Origin: Ryuthela nishihirai
Taxonomy: Eukaryota; Arthropoda; Arachnida; Araneae; Heptathelidae
NCBI GenBank assembly: GCA_038380435.1
Contig: JAWZYU010000005.1
Span: 41,252,001 to 41,316,000, forward strand
Direction: 5' to 3'
DNA: 64,000 bases
In this document: positions 1-11,582 of the stretch, piece after piece
Layout of the letters: every line of letters begins with the position of its first letter
How positions within the stretch are numbered: the stretch's first letter is position 1
Notes under the pieces: model-generated
Databases searched by the model: none
Told to the model about the DNA's origin: nothing
What the model saw: the letters and a program-made list of their open reading frames with translations, nothing else
Program-made: the position numbers and the translations under genes

Positions 1-1128
1 ATCACAGCTAGCACTCTGCGGGGAAAGCTTTCCACTAGATTTTGGTACGTTGCTGCGGGAATTGCCTGCCATTCTGCCACAAGAGCATTAGTGAGGCCAG
101 TCTCTGATGTGTGGCAGTTCAGCCTGGCTCACAGTTGGCATTCCAATTCATTCCAAAAGGTGTTCTATGGGGTTGAGATCTGGGCTCTGTGCAGGCAATC
201 AAGTTCTTCCACATCCATCTCATCAAACCATTCCTGCACAGTCCTTACTTTGGCATTGTCATGTTGGTACAGGAAAGGTTCTTCACTGAACTGTTGCCAT
301 AAAGTTGAGAGCACAGAATTGTTCAGAATGTTATTATAGTCCACAGCATTCAGAGTCTCATTCATCAGAACTATGGGGTCTAGTGTGAACCATGAAAAAC
401 AGACCCAGAGCATGATGCCTCCTCCACCAAACTTAACAGTTGGCACAACACAGTCAGGCAGGTAGTATTTACCTGGCATCCTCCACACCGAGACTTGACC
501 ATCGGACTGCCAAATGGTGAAGTGTAATTCATCACTTCAGAGAACACGGTTCCACTGTTCAAGAGTCCACTGGCACTGTGCTTTACATCACTCCAACCCA
601 CACTTGGTGTTGGTCTTGTTGATGTTAGGCTTGTGTGTGGCTGCTCAGCCATGAAAACCCATTTCCAGCAGCTTGTGATGAACTGTTATGGTGCTGGCAT
701 TATTTCCAGAGGCATTTTGGAACTTGTTGGCGAGAACAAGCGATTTTGTTTCACCACCCTTTTCAGCACTCTGCAGTCCTGCTCTGTCATTTTACATGAC
801 ATACTGTGTCACGATTGCACTGTTATTGCTCCTAGGTGTTTCCACTTCACAATAACATCACTTACAGTTTATCGGGGCAGCTGCAGCAGAGCTTAAAATG
901 CCCTGAACTGACATTGCTAAGGTGTGCAGATCAGAAATTAAAGGGGGAGGGTGCAAAAAAAAACCCACATTTGAAAGTCACTGAGCTCTGCTATATGGCG
1001 CATCCTCCTGTTCATTCATGTCTATGAGGTTTGCCAGGCCACCTTTGACACCTGTTTGGACCATGGTTGTAGTGTATATAGGAAAATTCACTACTCACAA
1101 AGAGTATCCAGATACTTTTGGATAGTGT
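1..1128 (-). mobile_element. Tc1-like DNA transposon, decayed, cut by window edge
   Basis: The minus strand encodes a broken Tc1-family transposase. Recognisable blocks are WSDELHF near 560, the glycine-rich stretch [15 protein letters not shown] near 400-445, [14 protein letters not shown] near 205-250 (second catalytic Asp), and the usual C-terminal IPAATYQNLVESFPRR at 1-70. The frame changes near 480, so no intact protein is left. The outer end at about 1095-1128 reads as a Tc1-type inverted terminal repeat (CACTATCCAAAAGTATC on the minus strand). The partner repeat lies beyond position 1. Family assignment rests on remembered Tc1/DD34E motifs. The element is a cut-and-paste transposon relic and would not make an enzyme. 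Confidence 0.85.
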
Positions 1129-1309
1129 GTGAGGTTTATTAGCCAAGATGTAAGTTTGTCTCCAACAAATTATTGTATTACAAATTGCTAGTTAAATCCA
1201 GGAAATTTGTAAAGTTTTCAAATTTACAGCAAACACAAATCAGTGAATTCCTTTTTTGATGATTTTTGAATGTGACCTCAATGTTAAGACGACATTAGTA
1301 TATTTTATG

Positions 1310-2420
1310 ATATTACACTAAAAGGTCAATATTATACACACCCACCTAATAATGTGTGGGTCCACCTTTTTACCTTCACAACAACAGCAACACATTGTGG
1401 CATGGAATGATAATATTTTTTGGAAAATTGGAAATGCTCGGGTAGTATTGTTGCCCATGATTCCAGAACAGCTGTCTGTAAAGCACCAAGAGTTGCCAGT
1501 GGTGCATTTCTGACTCAAATGTATCACTCCACTTTGTCCCATAGATGCTCAATAGGGTTCAAATCCAGAGAGTGAGAGGGCCATTCAAGGGTTGTCAACT
1601 CACTGGAATATTCCTCCAACCAAATCCTTCAGCAAATGGGAGCAATGAGACAGGGTGTTGCTTTGTTAAAAGACATCCTGCTGTGGCAAATGGATAGCCA
1701 TGAATTGGTATAGGTGGTGGCAAATACATCAGCATGACTTTGTGCTGTGATGATGGTCTTAATAGATACAAGGGGCCCCAAGGTGGCCCACATAAATATG
1801 CCCCAGAACTTTACACCTCCTCCACCAGCCTTAACATCCTGACTTCATAGTTGGGATCCATGGCTTCATGTGGTCTACATCAAGGAATTGAGGTTCCAGT
1901 TACAACACCCCAACCGGAAGTTGGGTGTTGTAGATGGAACCTTGATTGGATCAAGCTACCCATTTCCAAACTTCCAACTGGTGATGTTCCTATGCCCCAT
2001 GCAGCCTCATAGTCCAGTGATGTGTTGTTAAACAAGTATACTCGATGTGAGCATTGACTGCCATAGTCCAAATTGCCATTGTACATTGAATGGTCTTTGC
2101 ACAAACCTTCGTAGCTGCCCTGTCATTAAATAATGACATTATCATCTGCACTGTGCTCTCTGTTCTGGTGTTATGATACAGAAGAGGTGGTGCTCACTTC
2201 AAACATCAACAGCCTTGTTACAGTACACATTTTTCCCATTGGCTGAAGGTTTTGCCAGTTTTGATGTAGACTTGGCACACACATGCGACAGTCACACTCT
2301 GACATACTAGACGTTCTGCAGTCACTGACATGGAGACCCCATCTTAATTCCACTGACTATCTGCCCATGTTCAAACTCGCTCAGGCCGCCATATTTACCC
2401 ATCATAACAGTTGCAAGCAT
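1310..2420 (-). mobile_element. Second Tc1-like transposon, decayed
   Basis: Read on the minus strand, fragments of a Tc1-family transposase follow each other in order across several frames: an N-terminal helix-turn-helix remnant near 2300-2400, KAGGGGVKFWGIFMW near 1800-1840, [16 protein letters not shown] near 1530-1590 (the block carrying the final catalytic Glu), and a tail resembling ALQTAVLESWATI near 1450-1490. The frame has several stops and shifts. It lies directly behind the element at 1-1128 in the same orientation but differs from it in sequence, so it is a separate insertion rather than a duplication. The terminal repeats are not clear. Confidence 0.8.
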
Positions 2421-2731
2421 GCTCTACAGCAGGTAAGTATCTAACCTATTTATAGCTTGCAAGGGATTTCAGCTGGCGACATTATTGTGGTAGAGAAGGG
2501 TTGGTGTGTAGTGGATGCACTACATAATAAATTGTACTTTCAATGTATATGTGTTTTAAGTGCTGAAGATGCTGGTCAATTTGCTTACACAACCGATGGA
2601 GTCCAAATCAAGAGATTCATTGTTCAAATCAGAGATAATTTTATTTGGGTTAGTAGTTTAAAATCAGTATTATATCTAATAATTTGCCCATATGAGATAA
2701 ATTTTTAAAGACTTTTTTTTTTGTCCTACAG
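2421..2731. other. Intron sequence upstream of the first visible COPB1 exon
   Basis: AT-rich sequence with no protein similarity I recognise. It ends in a pyrimidine tract and the acceptor CAG at 2729-2731. The open frame at 2457-2708 does not resemble beta-COP and has no splice context. Confidence 0.6.
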
Positions 2732-2862
2732 CCGAACAGAGACCACCATTACGAGGTTATCTGATGGATGGTGACTATTTCATTGGTGCTTCTCTATCCT
2801 CAACACTGGCTAAATTAGCACTGCGCTACATCAATTTGGTGACAAATGTAAAAAAGCAAAAT
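2732..2862 (+). CDS. COPB1: Coatomer subunit beta (beta-COP), internal exon 1 of 3 visible
   Basis: This 131-bp exon follows a long T tract and TCCTACAG and ends before GTAATT. It begins with two bases of a split codon and then reads through without stops. Its product contains [31 protein letters not shown] and KKQN, which match, from memory, the conserved block of animal beta-COP just before the trunk's C-terminal helices. Beta-COP is a subunit of the heptameric coatomer that coats Golgi-to-ER transport vesicles and works in the cytosol and on Golgi membranes. The exon ends on a whole codon and joins in phase to 21783. The N-terminal half of the gene lies to the left of the window. Exon borders are my own splice-site reading. 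Confidence 0.93.
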
Positions 2863-3540
2863 GTAATTTTATATATTTTATTCATTTTTTTCCTATAATC
2901 AGTGTTGCTAAGTGTACTAGGACGTTGATAGAGCTATGAATGTCGTATCAATATATTGAATATCAGAAAAATTTCCTTCAAATTGGAAGCACATATTTGG
3001 GATATTTTAATATATTTCAATCTTAGATTTAGTAAACAATTGTCTCAAAGGTTAGAAAAAGACATATCTCGTAATTATATCATTATATTTGTACATTGCA
3101 CATTTTGTAGTAGGCCTGAATCTAGAAAAGAAATTAAAGGTGGGGGGGGGGTGCAAAAAACAAAATCTATCTGAAAAACGTGAAATTGCAATCAAGAGAC
3201 TGAATTTGCAATGCATTATAACATTTCGCCCTCTGTTTTACAGGTCTTTAAAAAATTGATTTATGAATGCATGAAATATAAGTGCGTTAAATAACTTTTT
3301 GCCTCTTACCCATACTAGTATTCTGAAAGGGGTGGGGGCCATGACCCCACCCCTTTCCTTCCTAGATCCAGCCCTGTTTTGCAGTAATCAGTAGCTGCAC
3401 AAAAAATTAAAGTTAATGTTGTGTGACTATATATTTTTTTCTAATTAGCAAGAAATGAAACTATCTAAGCTTGAAAGCATTGTAAGGTTTTATGTGTGAA
3501 TGTTTTTGAACATTCTCAAGCTATCTGTTTTTGAACAAAC
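2863..3540. other. Start of 18.9-kb COPB1 intron; GC-rich hairpin
   Basis: AT-rich intron with no coding signal. A perfect 13-bp inverted repeat (GAAAGGGGTGGGG at 3325-3337, its complement at 3345-3357) is followed by CCTAGATCCAGCCCTG, which resembles the end of a hAT-type element. I cannot find the other end. A G tract lies near 3141-3150. Confidence 0.45.
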
Positions 3541-6500
3541 TGAAAGGAGAGCTATGCACCAATCCCCTGTGATGATGCATAGAACCGGCCAGGCCTAGCA
3601 CCTAATGTCTGACCCCGCCTTCTCGTGGTGCAGACCGTTAGTACCTTTCAAAAGAGATACTCTCTTGTGGAAGTGAACGGAAGGGGAGGGCTGCCAGATT
3701 AGTGTGGCCTACTGATCTGGACAACTATGTCTACCTTTCTTTTTTTTTTCTACCCTTCTGAGGAGTGGTCAACCTCACAGGGTCCTGTTTCTGACCATAT
3801 AAACCCACTGGACTGGACTGATATATGGCTCTGAGCTTGATTATGGATCCTGATTTTGCTGCACTGGTATGTTTCTGTGGAGGGAAAATCTTCTGTGTTT
3901 TCTGTTTGTTTGTGGGTGACAGCCCCAAGTGAATAGATTCACAGGATATGTTTATCAGCTGGTGGATAATCCTGAGCAGAGGTCATCGCAGGCACCTGAA
4001 CTCTTTGCTTCTATTGGCATTGTCAAATTCTACATTGGAGGAAGTCTTCCAGTGTAGATGGCTTCAGCCTTTAGTGGTGGGGGAACGGGTCTTGGCCCCA
4101 TGTATGCGATTAAGGGGGCTGTTTGATATTGTCTGCATTCCCTCTCTCAATAAACATCCCACTAACCATTTTCTCTCCATAGGTAGTTGACATGTGAGGA
4201 CTCTGCACAGAGCTTTTTCTCTTGATGTCCTCACACAAGAATTCCACCATTATAAATTAGATTTTCTCGGCTTGCAAGGGACCAGATGGACAGATAAAGG
4301 TCAGATTCTTAAAAATAATATTAAATTTCTCTTTTCAGGGAGGGACGACAATAAGCATCACCAAGGCGTGGGTCTGCTTCTCAGCAGACACACTAGTGAT
4401 GCTCTTCTAGGATATGAGTGCATTATTGAAAGGTTTCTTACAGCAAAATTTCAGACAACTGTTAAAGACTTGAATGTAATCTGCTGTTATGCCCCCACTG
4501 AGGATGAGGAGGATAGGTTTTATGGACAACTTCAGGATATTTTGAATTCTGTCAAGAAAGGAGATATTACCCTTGTTCTTGGTGACTTCAATACCAAAGT
4601 TGGTACTGACTCTGACCTTTGGGGAGGAGTAATAGGCCCTTTTGGTATTGGTAGCTGCAATGGGTAACGTCTCCTACAGGTAAGTAAACTAAATGGATTC
4701 AGAATAACTAACGCTTATTACAAACACCGCGACATACATAAGTACACATGGGTTTCACCCGATGGGCTGCATAAGAATATGGTTGATTATATATTAATTA
4801 ACAGCAAATGGGCTAGTTCTGTTAGGAATACCAGATCATATAGGGGAGCTGAAATTGGATCTGACCATTACCTTGTTAAAAGTGTCTTGCAACTTAAACT
4901 TAAAAAGTGTTGTGCTAGGCTTAAAAAATTTACTTTTAATACTGAAGCTCTGAAAGATCCAGTTATAGCTAAAGCTTACCATGATAGGTTACTTAGTCAT
5001 TATGACAGTCATGGTATACTTACTACTGAAGTTGAGGAAGAATGGGATCATTTTAAACCGGCTTTTTTGGACACTAACAGTACTCTTTTAGGAAAAAAGG
5101 AGCAGAAGAGGCAGAATTATCTGAGTGATAAGGCACTTGAAATTATTTTGGAAAGAAAGAACTGCAGGAATGTCCTTAATCAATACCCTACTAGTCCTAA
5201 TAGAAAGCATTACAGAGAACTTAATAAACGTGTAAAAGATCAATTAGCTGCTGATAAGAATCTTTGGCTTGATGGTTTGGCTGACAAAGCCAAGGAAGCA
5301 GTTAGACAGCACAACAGCAGAGAGCTGTACCAGATAGTTAATGTTTTGTATGGTAGAAAATGGACAGGTATACAGGGATTGAAGGATAAACAAGATAAGG
5401 TTATAGAAGGTGAGGATTCTGTCATGGCTAGGTGGGCTGAGCATTTCAGTGATGTTCTGAACAATGTAGTTATTTCTACTCCCATTGTTTGCAATGATGA
5501 TAGATGCATTGGTGGCTTTAATGTTGGCCCTATAACACAATCTGAAGTTATTTTGGCTGTTTCTAAACTTCATAAATCCCCAGGGGTAGATGAAATTACT
5601 ACGGAAATGCTTAGAGCTGGAACTGTTTCGGTTACCACTTGGATGACTGAAATTCTGAATATCTTTTATGATAAAGGCATGGTTCCTAAGGATTTTACCA
5701 GAGCTATTGTTATCCCTATTTTCAAAAAAGGCGATCGCAGTTTTTGTGATAACTATAGGGGTATCAGCCTACTCTCTGTTCCAGGGAAAGTTCTTTCCAT
5801 GATTGTGCTTAATAGAATTAAGAATCTGGTTGACAGTCAATTGCGTGATGAGCAATGTGGATTCAGAATTGGTAGGGGATGTGTGGATCAGATATTTTCA
5901 CTTAGGCAGATTCTTGAGAAATGTTTAGAGTTTCAGAAACCTTTGGTTGCTAGCTTTGTTGATTTCAAAAAGGCTTTCGACTCTGTTGATCGTCATAATT
6001 TGTGGTTGATTGTGAAATCATATGGTATACCAGAGAAGTTAGTTAACATAATGAAAGCTCTCTATAATAACACTGAGCCATGTGTAAGAGTTGGTACGGC
6101 ATGTAGCAATTGGTTTAGCATTGCTTCTGGTGTTCAACAAAGGTGCATTTTGTCTCCTTTTCTCTTTAGCTTGGCTATTGATTACGTTATGCGAAATTCA
6201 CTTCAAGGGGAAGAATTTGGCCTTAAATGGGCTGGAGATATGAAAATTTCTGATTTAGATTATGCTGATGATTTAGCCCTTTTGGCAAATGATGTTGATG
6301 AGATGAACTCTTTCATTCTAGCTGTTGATGAAACTGGTAGTAGAGTAGGTTTGATTATAAACAGAGAGAAAATTAAAGTGATGAAAATTGGTCAGGTAGG
6401 CTGTCATTCAGTTAATCTGAATGGTTGCAGTCTTGAGCAGGTGTCACCGTTTAATTATCTTGGAAGCTATGTAACAGATACTGGTGATATGGGGCATGAG

Positions 6501-7056
6501 ATTAACAGACGAATAGGGATTGCTGCTGGATCTATGGAGAGTGTGGAGAAATAGGCGTATACACCTAAAGACTAAAATTAGACTGTATAATAGTTTGGTT
6601 CTTTCTAGGGTTAGTTATGGTAGTGAAACTTGGACACTTTGTAAACATGATAACAGGAAACTAGATGCTTTTGATTCCAGATGCTTACGCAGTATCTTGG
6701 GCATTAGGTGGTTCAACTTTGTAACTAATGATGAGGTTAGGCAAAGGAGTTTGCAACCTCCTTTAAGCAGCATATTGTGCAGAGAGCGACTCCGTTGGTT
6801 TGGCCATGTTGCCCGTATGGATAATTATCATTTTGGTGAATAGGGTTATGAACAGTGTGCCTAAAGGCCTCAGAAAGAAGGGGAGACCCAGGATGCGGTG
6901 GGCTGACAATGTCAAACAGGACCTTGTTAGAATTGGTGTGCAGTGGCCAGATGCAGTAGATGTAGCTTAGGATGTAGTAGATGTGCAACTAAATTGCACG
7001 GTCTGGTTGGACCTCCGTAGCCCATGGCTGCTTGAGGAGGATGATGATGATGATGG
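3541..7056 (+). mobile_element. RTE/BovB-like LINE, near full length (copy 1)
   Basis: A non-LTR retrotransposon with one long reading frame, a roughly 400-bp 5' leader shared with the reverse copy at 17098-20664, and a 3' end that finishes in a short GAT microsatellite near 7040-7056. Leader and 3' tail are shared with other copies in this window, which sets the borders. I see no convincing target-site duplication. It is the most complete of four sizeable RTE copies (3541, 17098, 20915, 25976) plus two tail scraps (28778, 60531). Clade name is tentative: the endonuclease-RT order and the C-terminal LRWFGHVARM block are typical of RTE/BovB-type elements. Confidence 0.88.
3948..6970 (+). pseudogene. 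RTE-like endonuclease-reverse transcriptase, disabled
   Basis: The frame runs from about 3948 through an apurinic-type endonuclease (RTLHRAFSLDVLTQEF, VICCYAPTEDEEDRF, LVLGDFNTKVG, IGSDHYLVKS) into a reverse transcriptase (VIPIFKKGD, GISLLSVPGKVL, FVDFKKAFDSVD, catalytic YADD at 6261-6272) and a C-terminal block with LDAFDSRCLRSILGIRWF. Lesions: a stop at 4188-4190 where the reverse copy has Trp, a stop at 4665-4667 where it has Gln, next to a 6-bp deletion, a frameshift near 6530, and another near 6835. The 4779-6554 segment is still open for 591 codons and spans the end of the endonuclease and nearly the whole RT. Both nonsense codons stay in frame, so decay is moderate. Confidence 0.9.
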
Positions 7057-7213
7057 CACTGTACTTAATTCCGCTTCATTACACTGTTTTAAAATTCATA
7101 GTATTTTCAATTATTTCATTCTATAGACTTTAAAATTCAAAAATTATGTGCACAGATGGTCAGCAGAATCTTACTTATATCACTTTCTTCTAGGTTATAT
7201 TATTATGACAGTA

Positions 7214-7736
7214 GTTACTCATGTCCCTATAAAGGAGGATCGTGGTAGTCCCTCGAGGGTCCTCTTCTCTCCTTAGCTCACAAATAGCGGGGTCAGCTTT
7301 GGCTCTTCTTGCCATTGGGGATGATTTCGAGGGCCACTGCTACACACTGCTTTGGTCTCTGCTTCAGGTAAAGAGAAGTCCTGGTTAAGCCCCTCAGAAT
7401 CAATCGGCTGGTGGGCTGGACCTTCTAGGGCCAACTATGCAGTATGGTCAGTGCCTTGCCCATGTTGGGGTAGATTTGTGAGTTTCCCCCACACCTTTTT
7501 TTTTGTAGTTATTTTTATTTTGTGTGGAGAGTGTAGTTCTCACACTTTTGTTTTATTTTTTTCCTCTTATTTTGTGAGGACTCTAGTGAGTTCCTCATAT
7601 TTCTCTTTTCCTTTTGATTTCTTTGTGAGTACTTGGCTCTCTGTATGTGGGGGGTATAGTGCCCATGAAGCCTTGGCACCCAATTGGGCATTCCATTGTA
7701 AAAGATTTCAATGCATTGTGATGGTAAAATGGTAAC
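7214..7736 (+). mobile_element. Jockey-type LINE, 5' untranslated fragment
   Basis: This stretch aligns by eye with the 5' region of the full-length Jockey copy at 35600-36110: AAAGGAGGATCCTGGTAGT-like start, CTTGCCATTGGGGA, and the T-rich run before CTTGGCTC. It is AT-shifted and much diverged. It probably belongs to the same old insertion as the fragments at 8045-8200 and 9766-12091, with gag and the endonuclease deleted. Confidence 0.75.
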
Positions 7737-7744
7737 CACTTGGG

Positions 7745-8041
7745 TCGAGGTGAGGGTGTCTCAGTTGGCAGTGCTCCAGGCTCATAATCTTCAGTTCCCA
7801 GGTATGAGTCCCACCTGAACAGCATTAAGATTTATCTCTGCAAAACTCCTCGCCCTGCCCTTGTCAGTAAGTGACAAAGATGGTCTTGGAAAAGTCTGCT
7901 ATCCTTTGGACTCTAAGCTGTGCTCCTGTGTGTGGGTGATCTTGAAAGGAGGTTCCCATCTGTGTTCTAACAGCTGTCCAGTGGGTTCCCATCCCCCCAC
8001 TTTCTCTGGATCCTTGTGACCTGGCCATTTAGCCTTGTGTG
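7745..8041 (+). mobile_element. tRNA-derived SINE (family A), copy 1
   Basis: Matches the window's main SINE from the tRNA-like head (TGTCTCAGTTGGCAGTGC, an A-box remnant) through TGGTCTTGGAAAAG and CCAACTTTCTCTG-like body to CCATTTAGCC. It is strongly diverged and has lost the final 50 bp. It sits between two Jockey fragments. Confidence 0.8.
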
Positions 8042-8044
8042 TTC

Positions 8045-8200
8045 AATGTTGTGACTTATGAATCACCCTTGTATTTGGAACACAAGAACATTCTTCACAA
8101 CATCCACTGTGGGTTTCACAGACAGAAGTTTACTATAGACTATCTGATATGCCTCAAAACATCTATCAGGTTTTCATTTTCTTCAACATCAAAAAAGCTA
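8045..8200 (+). mobile_element. Jockey-type LINE, RT-domain scrap
   Basis: Aligns with 39045-39200 of the full-length Jockey copy (GTATTTGGAACACAAGAAC, then CACTGTGGGTTTCACAGAC, CTTCAACATCAAAAAAGCT). The match covers the RT region up to the FFDIEKAYDT motif. The sequence is broken by stops. Confidence 0.7.
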
Positions 8201-8983
8201 AATTTAATAATACACAAATATAAGCTGTTACAATAAAACCATCTACATTATTTCATTCGCTCAACAGAGGAGGAGCGCATTAGTGTAACAGAGCAAACTT
8301 AACAGTATTGGCTCATGGCCTTTCCTGTCATTGTTTATCCATTAATACTGATGTTAACATATTCCTTAAACTACATATACCTTTGAGTATCAATTTCAAG
8401 GGGAAACTACCGGGAATAAGTAGGAAAACTGTTGACCAATTGCATTGAAGACTGGCTCAGGAGCACCTGGATCATCACTGCAGTGCAATCTGCTTTGAGG
8501 TGTATAAGAGCAAATTTGTTGTTAATATCATAATGTCCACGGCAACCAGTCCTTGTAACTAGCACGATGTTGTTATGCTAACACAGATGTACTTGTGTCA
8601 CCACTGCTATTACTCAGTTCTACAACATTCCACATTGCCATACCCTTAATTCACTTTAAGTACAATGTTGAAGTTTTCACTGTTGAGCATCCCTCATTCT
8701 GATGATTTAGAACAATTCCTGTAAGATGTTAAGGGATTGCTGCATCTAAGGTTTCATTAACTCTTGTAGAAAAGCCATCGCTTCTGTGATTAATTGTAGA
8801 ACTTCGTTATAGAGGGTTTAGCATATATATATATACATAATTTGGAAATAGTTCCTATTACCTCACTATTGCAATATCCTCCAACTTTGAGCTTTTAAAA
8901 TGAAAAGTTTTAACCATCCATACTGGCCAATAAACCATTTAAACAAGCAATTAAACATTGGCCTGATCAACTCGGAGCAACAC
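8201..8983. other. Intergenic part, probably distal Penelope repeat (pLTR)
   Basis: No coding signal. It lies between the Jockey RT scrap and the hammerhead-like core of a minus-strand Penelope element, where the rest of that element's terminal repeat is expected. A short TA run lies near 8825-8836. The assignment is positional only. Confidence 0.35.
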
Positions 8984-9765
8984 GTTTCCCTGTAGACCTG
9001 CCTACGGCTTCCTCAGGCTCGTATGATGTAAGAAACTACCTCCTTATATGTCCTTACATGTCTCGCCGGTGACGTAACTACCCAACATCCTCTAAAGATA
9101 TGTAATGTGCCTACTGATTCATATTTAAGTGTAGGGACATGCTAATGCAACAGTAGATTCCATGCCAATGGAAGAGGTGGGATCTCCATGTTGCATATTC
9201 TGTCCTTTGCATTAATTAACAATTTTTCAGCGTACAAAAGTTGAAACTTAGTGCATGGTTCCACTAATGGTTTATAAATTAAATTATTAATTTGTAAATT
9301 ATTTTCTCTGACAGTTTCTGATGAAGTTGTGTTAGGTTTTTGTTTTTGAATATCTTCGTGATGTTCATTCATTCTGGTACTAAATTGCCTAAAGATTTTC
9401 CCTATGTAATTTTCTTTTCCATTTAATTTTTTTGTGGAATCAGGTAAATTAATCTCATAAACACCGCCTGTGGGTGGCCTCCTATCTTTATCATTAATGA
9501 CTAGGTTTTTGATTGTATTTGTTTATTGTTGGCGGTAGGATAATTTGATATTGTTTGAGAATTTTTTCCGTTGTTTCCGATATTTTTGTCTTATAAGGAA
9601 AACTTTGCGCATAATTTTTATTTATTTTGATTTGGGACTGATTGGGTATTTCTTAGAACTATATATTTCGCATTACGTTCCCATCACTTTAATGTTTGAT
9701 GAGAATAACCTACCTGTATTGCTGTTCGTTTAATATACTCAATAATACTTTTTGTGTCCATGTTG
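8950..9765 (-). pseudogene. Penelope-like element, 3' part with GIY-YIG endonuclease
   Basis: The minus strand reads the C-terminal end of a Penelope-like protein: a region resembling NYPTANNKQIQ, then a GIY-YIG-type endonuclease with GVYEINLP, NYIGKIFRQFSTRMNEHHED, a lysine-rich middle, and the closing block IPPLPLAWNLLLH at about 9142-9180. The same closing block ends the copies at 42540, 47410 and 63180. The RT is missing, so the copy is 5'-truncated near 9765, where an older Jockey copy resumes. This suggests that the Penelope element jumped into that Jockey copy. Stops and frameshifts occur upstream of 9480. Confidence 0.85.
8984..9016 (-). ncRNA. Hammerhead-ribozyme-like core in Penelope repeat
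   Basis: On the minus strand CTGAGGA is followed by 21 nt that can fold as a stem (CC/GG plus GTAG/CTAC with one bulged A) and then GAAAC, 33 nt in all. The same layout occurs at the same place in the three other Penelope 3' regions of the window. Hammerhead motifs are an established feature of Penelope-like elements. Helices I and III are not resolved, so self-cleavage is not claimed. Confidence 0.6.
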
Positions 9766-10113
9766 ACAACACTGTCTCAGCCTTTGTCTAAAAAACTGGG
9801 GGTACAACACACTAGTCTGCATTCTGGGTGGTTATGCTTTTCACTGTTAAGATTAATTCTCTCATTAGACAAATTCCTCCTACTGTAGGCAATGCCCTCT
9901 ATGTTGATGATATTATTTTCTGTTCTTGCAACTGGAGAGTCATTGAAAGACAACTGCCCTGAACAATCTGTCTGGGCACTGGCAAACAAGATTCAGTTCT
10001 TCCCACAGTTTCCTGACTGATGTTCTTTGCTCCACCTGTACCCTGAACTTGTTTGGTCAAAACTGGATTACAGAACCAGGGTTATGACTCTGTATGGGAT
10101 TTAGTGGTGAGGA

Positions 10114-10908
10114 TATAATGCTCCAAAGATTATTAATTTTTCAAGTTGGATCTTTTGTCTGATTCAAATTTATTCAAAATTACGGATAGCTTTGTAGGGC
10201 ACCCAGCAATATTAACTTGCCAATTAAATTTGAAATGGGGTTCATTGAGTATTTCTTTAGTGTTACTTATTGAGTAAGAATTCAAAAGGATTGTCAAGTT
10301 TCATTAAAAATTAAAAATCTAATCAAAAAATCAATTTACATTGCTCAAGAGAAAAATAGAAAAAATTCAAAGATTCACCAAATTCAATACAAAAGTTGGA
10401 GTACTAACAACTCGCATCTATCTAAATCTCTACTAACAACTCCTTCTATCTATACAGCACATACTGATTCAATATATTTCAGCTGACTCCTAACATCATT
10501 CTCTACTCAACATCCATTAACAATACTCTCTCCACTAACTCTACTGTCAATTCTGACTCTTACATCTCTACTGCTCACAATACTCATTCTCCACTAACTA
10601 CACATCTCTACTACTTCTGTGACCTAACGTCACTTAGTTATAACATGCTACGTACAAATCCAGCACATCTGTTGCATGCCCAGAAAACATTTGAATAATC
10701 TGATGATCATACTTGCTATGACACAAAAGGGGTTATGTCCTACACGTACACATTAACAGCTGACATTCAAAAGTCAGAGTTGGATGCTCAACTTCTACAG
10801 CTCGGAAACGAAAATTGCGATAAGTCCAAAAAATGAAATAATAATCCCCAAAATTATAAATATAATGTAAATAAAGTAAAACTGAAAGTGAATGGGTGGA
10901 CCATCATA
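10114..10908. repeat. Solo LTR, copy A, with 4-bp target duplication
   Basis: A 795-bp repeat that begins TATAATGCTCC (TGTAATGCTCC in other copies) and ends GGACCATCATA. It is flanked by AGGA at 10110-10113 and 10909-10912, and removing it restores the interrupted Jockey sequence. TG...CA-type ends and a 4-bp duplication indicate an LTR of a Gypsy-like or related element left after recombination. Orientation is probably minus, by comparison with 12092-14612. Confidence 0.82.
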
Positions 10909-11385
10909 AGGATGTTGCCCTCTCCACCTAGGCTCTCCATGTGTCACAAGACCTTCTGCACCTCACTGCTCCACACTATTTATCTTGAGACTGACAAACT
11001 GTCTTTTTCTCTTCAAACTGCCGTCAGCAGTTTCACCAATGGTATGCTTATAAATTCCAATACCTACTGGGTCACCAAACTTGAGACTGCGTTTTTCTTC
11101 CTAAATAAGAGATGCTTTACACTAACTCCAATTACCATTTCCCCTTTCATTTTGCATCTGAGGCTACCTCAGAGACATTAATATCAGTCTCGATAACTTC
11201 ACCTAGTTGTCAGCTGAGCTACTGCCACCATTTCTTATTGTTTCTTGTAATTTTTCTCAGTGCAGGATGGAGAAGACTTTTGCACCAAACACACATGTGC
11301 CTGCAACTCTTTGCTAACCACTGCACTGACCACCTGGATTTCTTGCCTGTCTTAATGGATTGCTGGAAATCCAGTATGTTGGGGG

Positions 11386-11582
11386 GCAATTAATTTGGCA
11401 GTGGCCCCATGTATAGGAGAACTATAACTTGTGCTCATTAAAGAACATTCTGGATGGCCTTGACAAAAGACAACATTCTGTCTCCTAACAGCTGTCCAGT
11501 GGGTCCCCTCCCACAGCTCTCTCTGAGCCCTCAGGGTCCTTGTGAGTTGGCTATTTAGCCCATTGTGGTAACCCAACCCAAT
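11386..11582 (+). mobile_element. SINE family A, copy 2, 5'-truncated
   Basis: Holds only the 3' half of the SINE, from GTGGCCCCATGT to AACCCAACCC, inserted in the RNase H region of the old Jockey copy between TCCAGTATG and TTGGCCATGG. Confidence 0.8.

Noticed and set aside
900..970. Similarity of the GGGGGAGGGTGCAAAAA run with 3135-3165 as a shared element
   Set aside because: The match is limited to low-complexity G and A runs.
2457..2708. 83-codon open frame just before the first COPB1 exon
   Set aside because: Its product does not match beta-COP or any family I know, and it has no splice sites in phase with the exon.
3948..6843. RTE frame as an expressed craniofacial-development-type host protein
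   Set aside because: The similarity is to LINE-derived sequence. Stops, frameshifts, several copies and a microsatellite tail show that it is a LINE.
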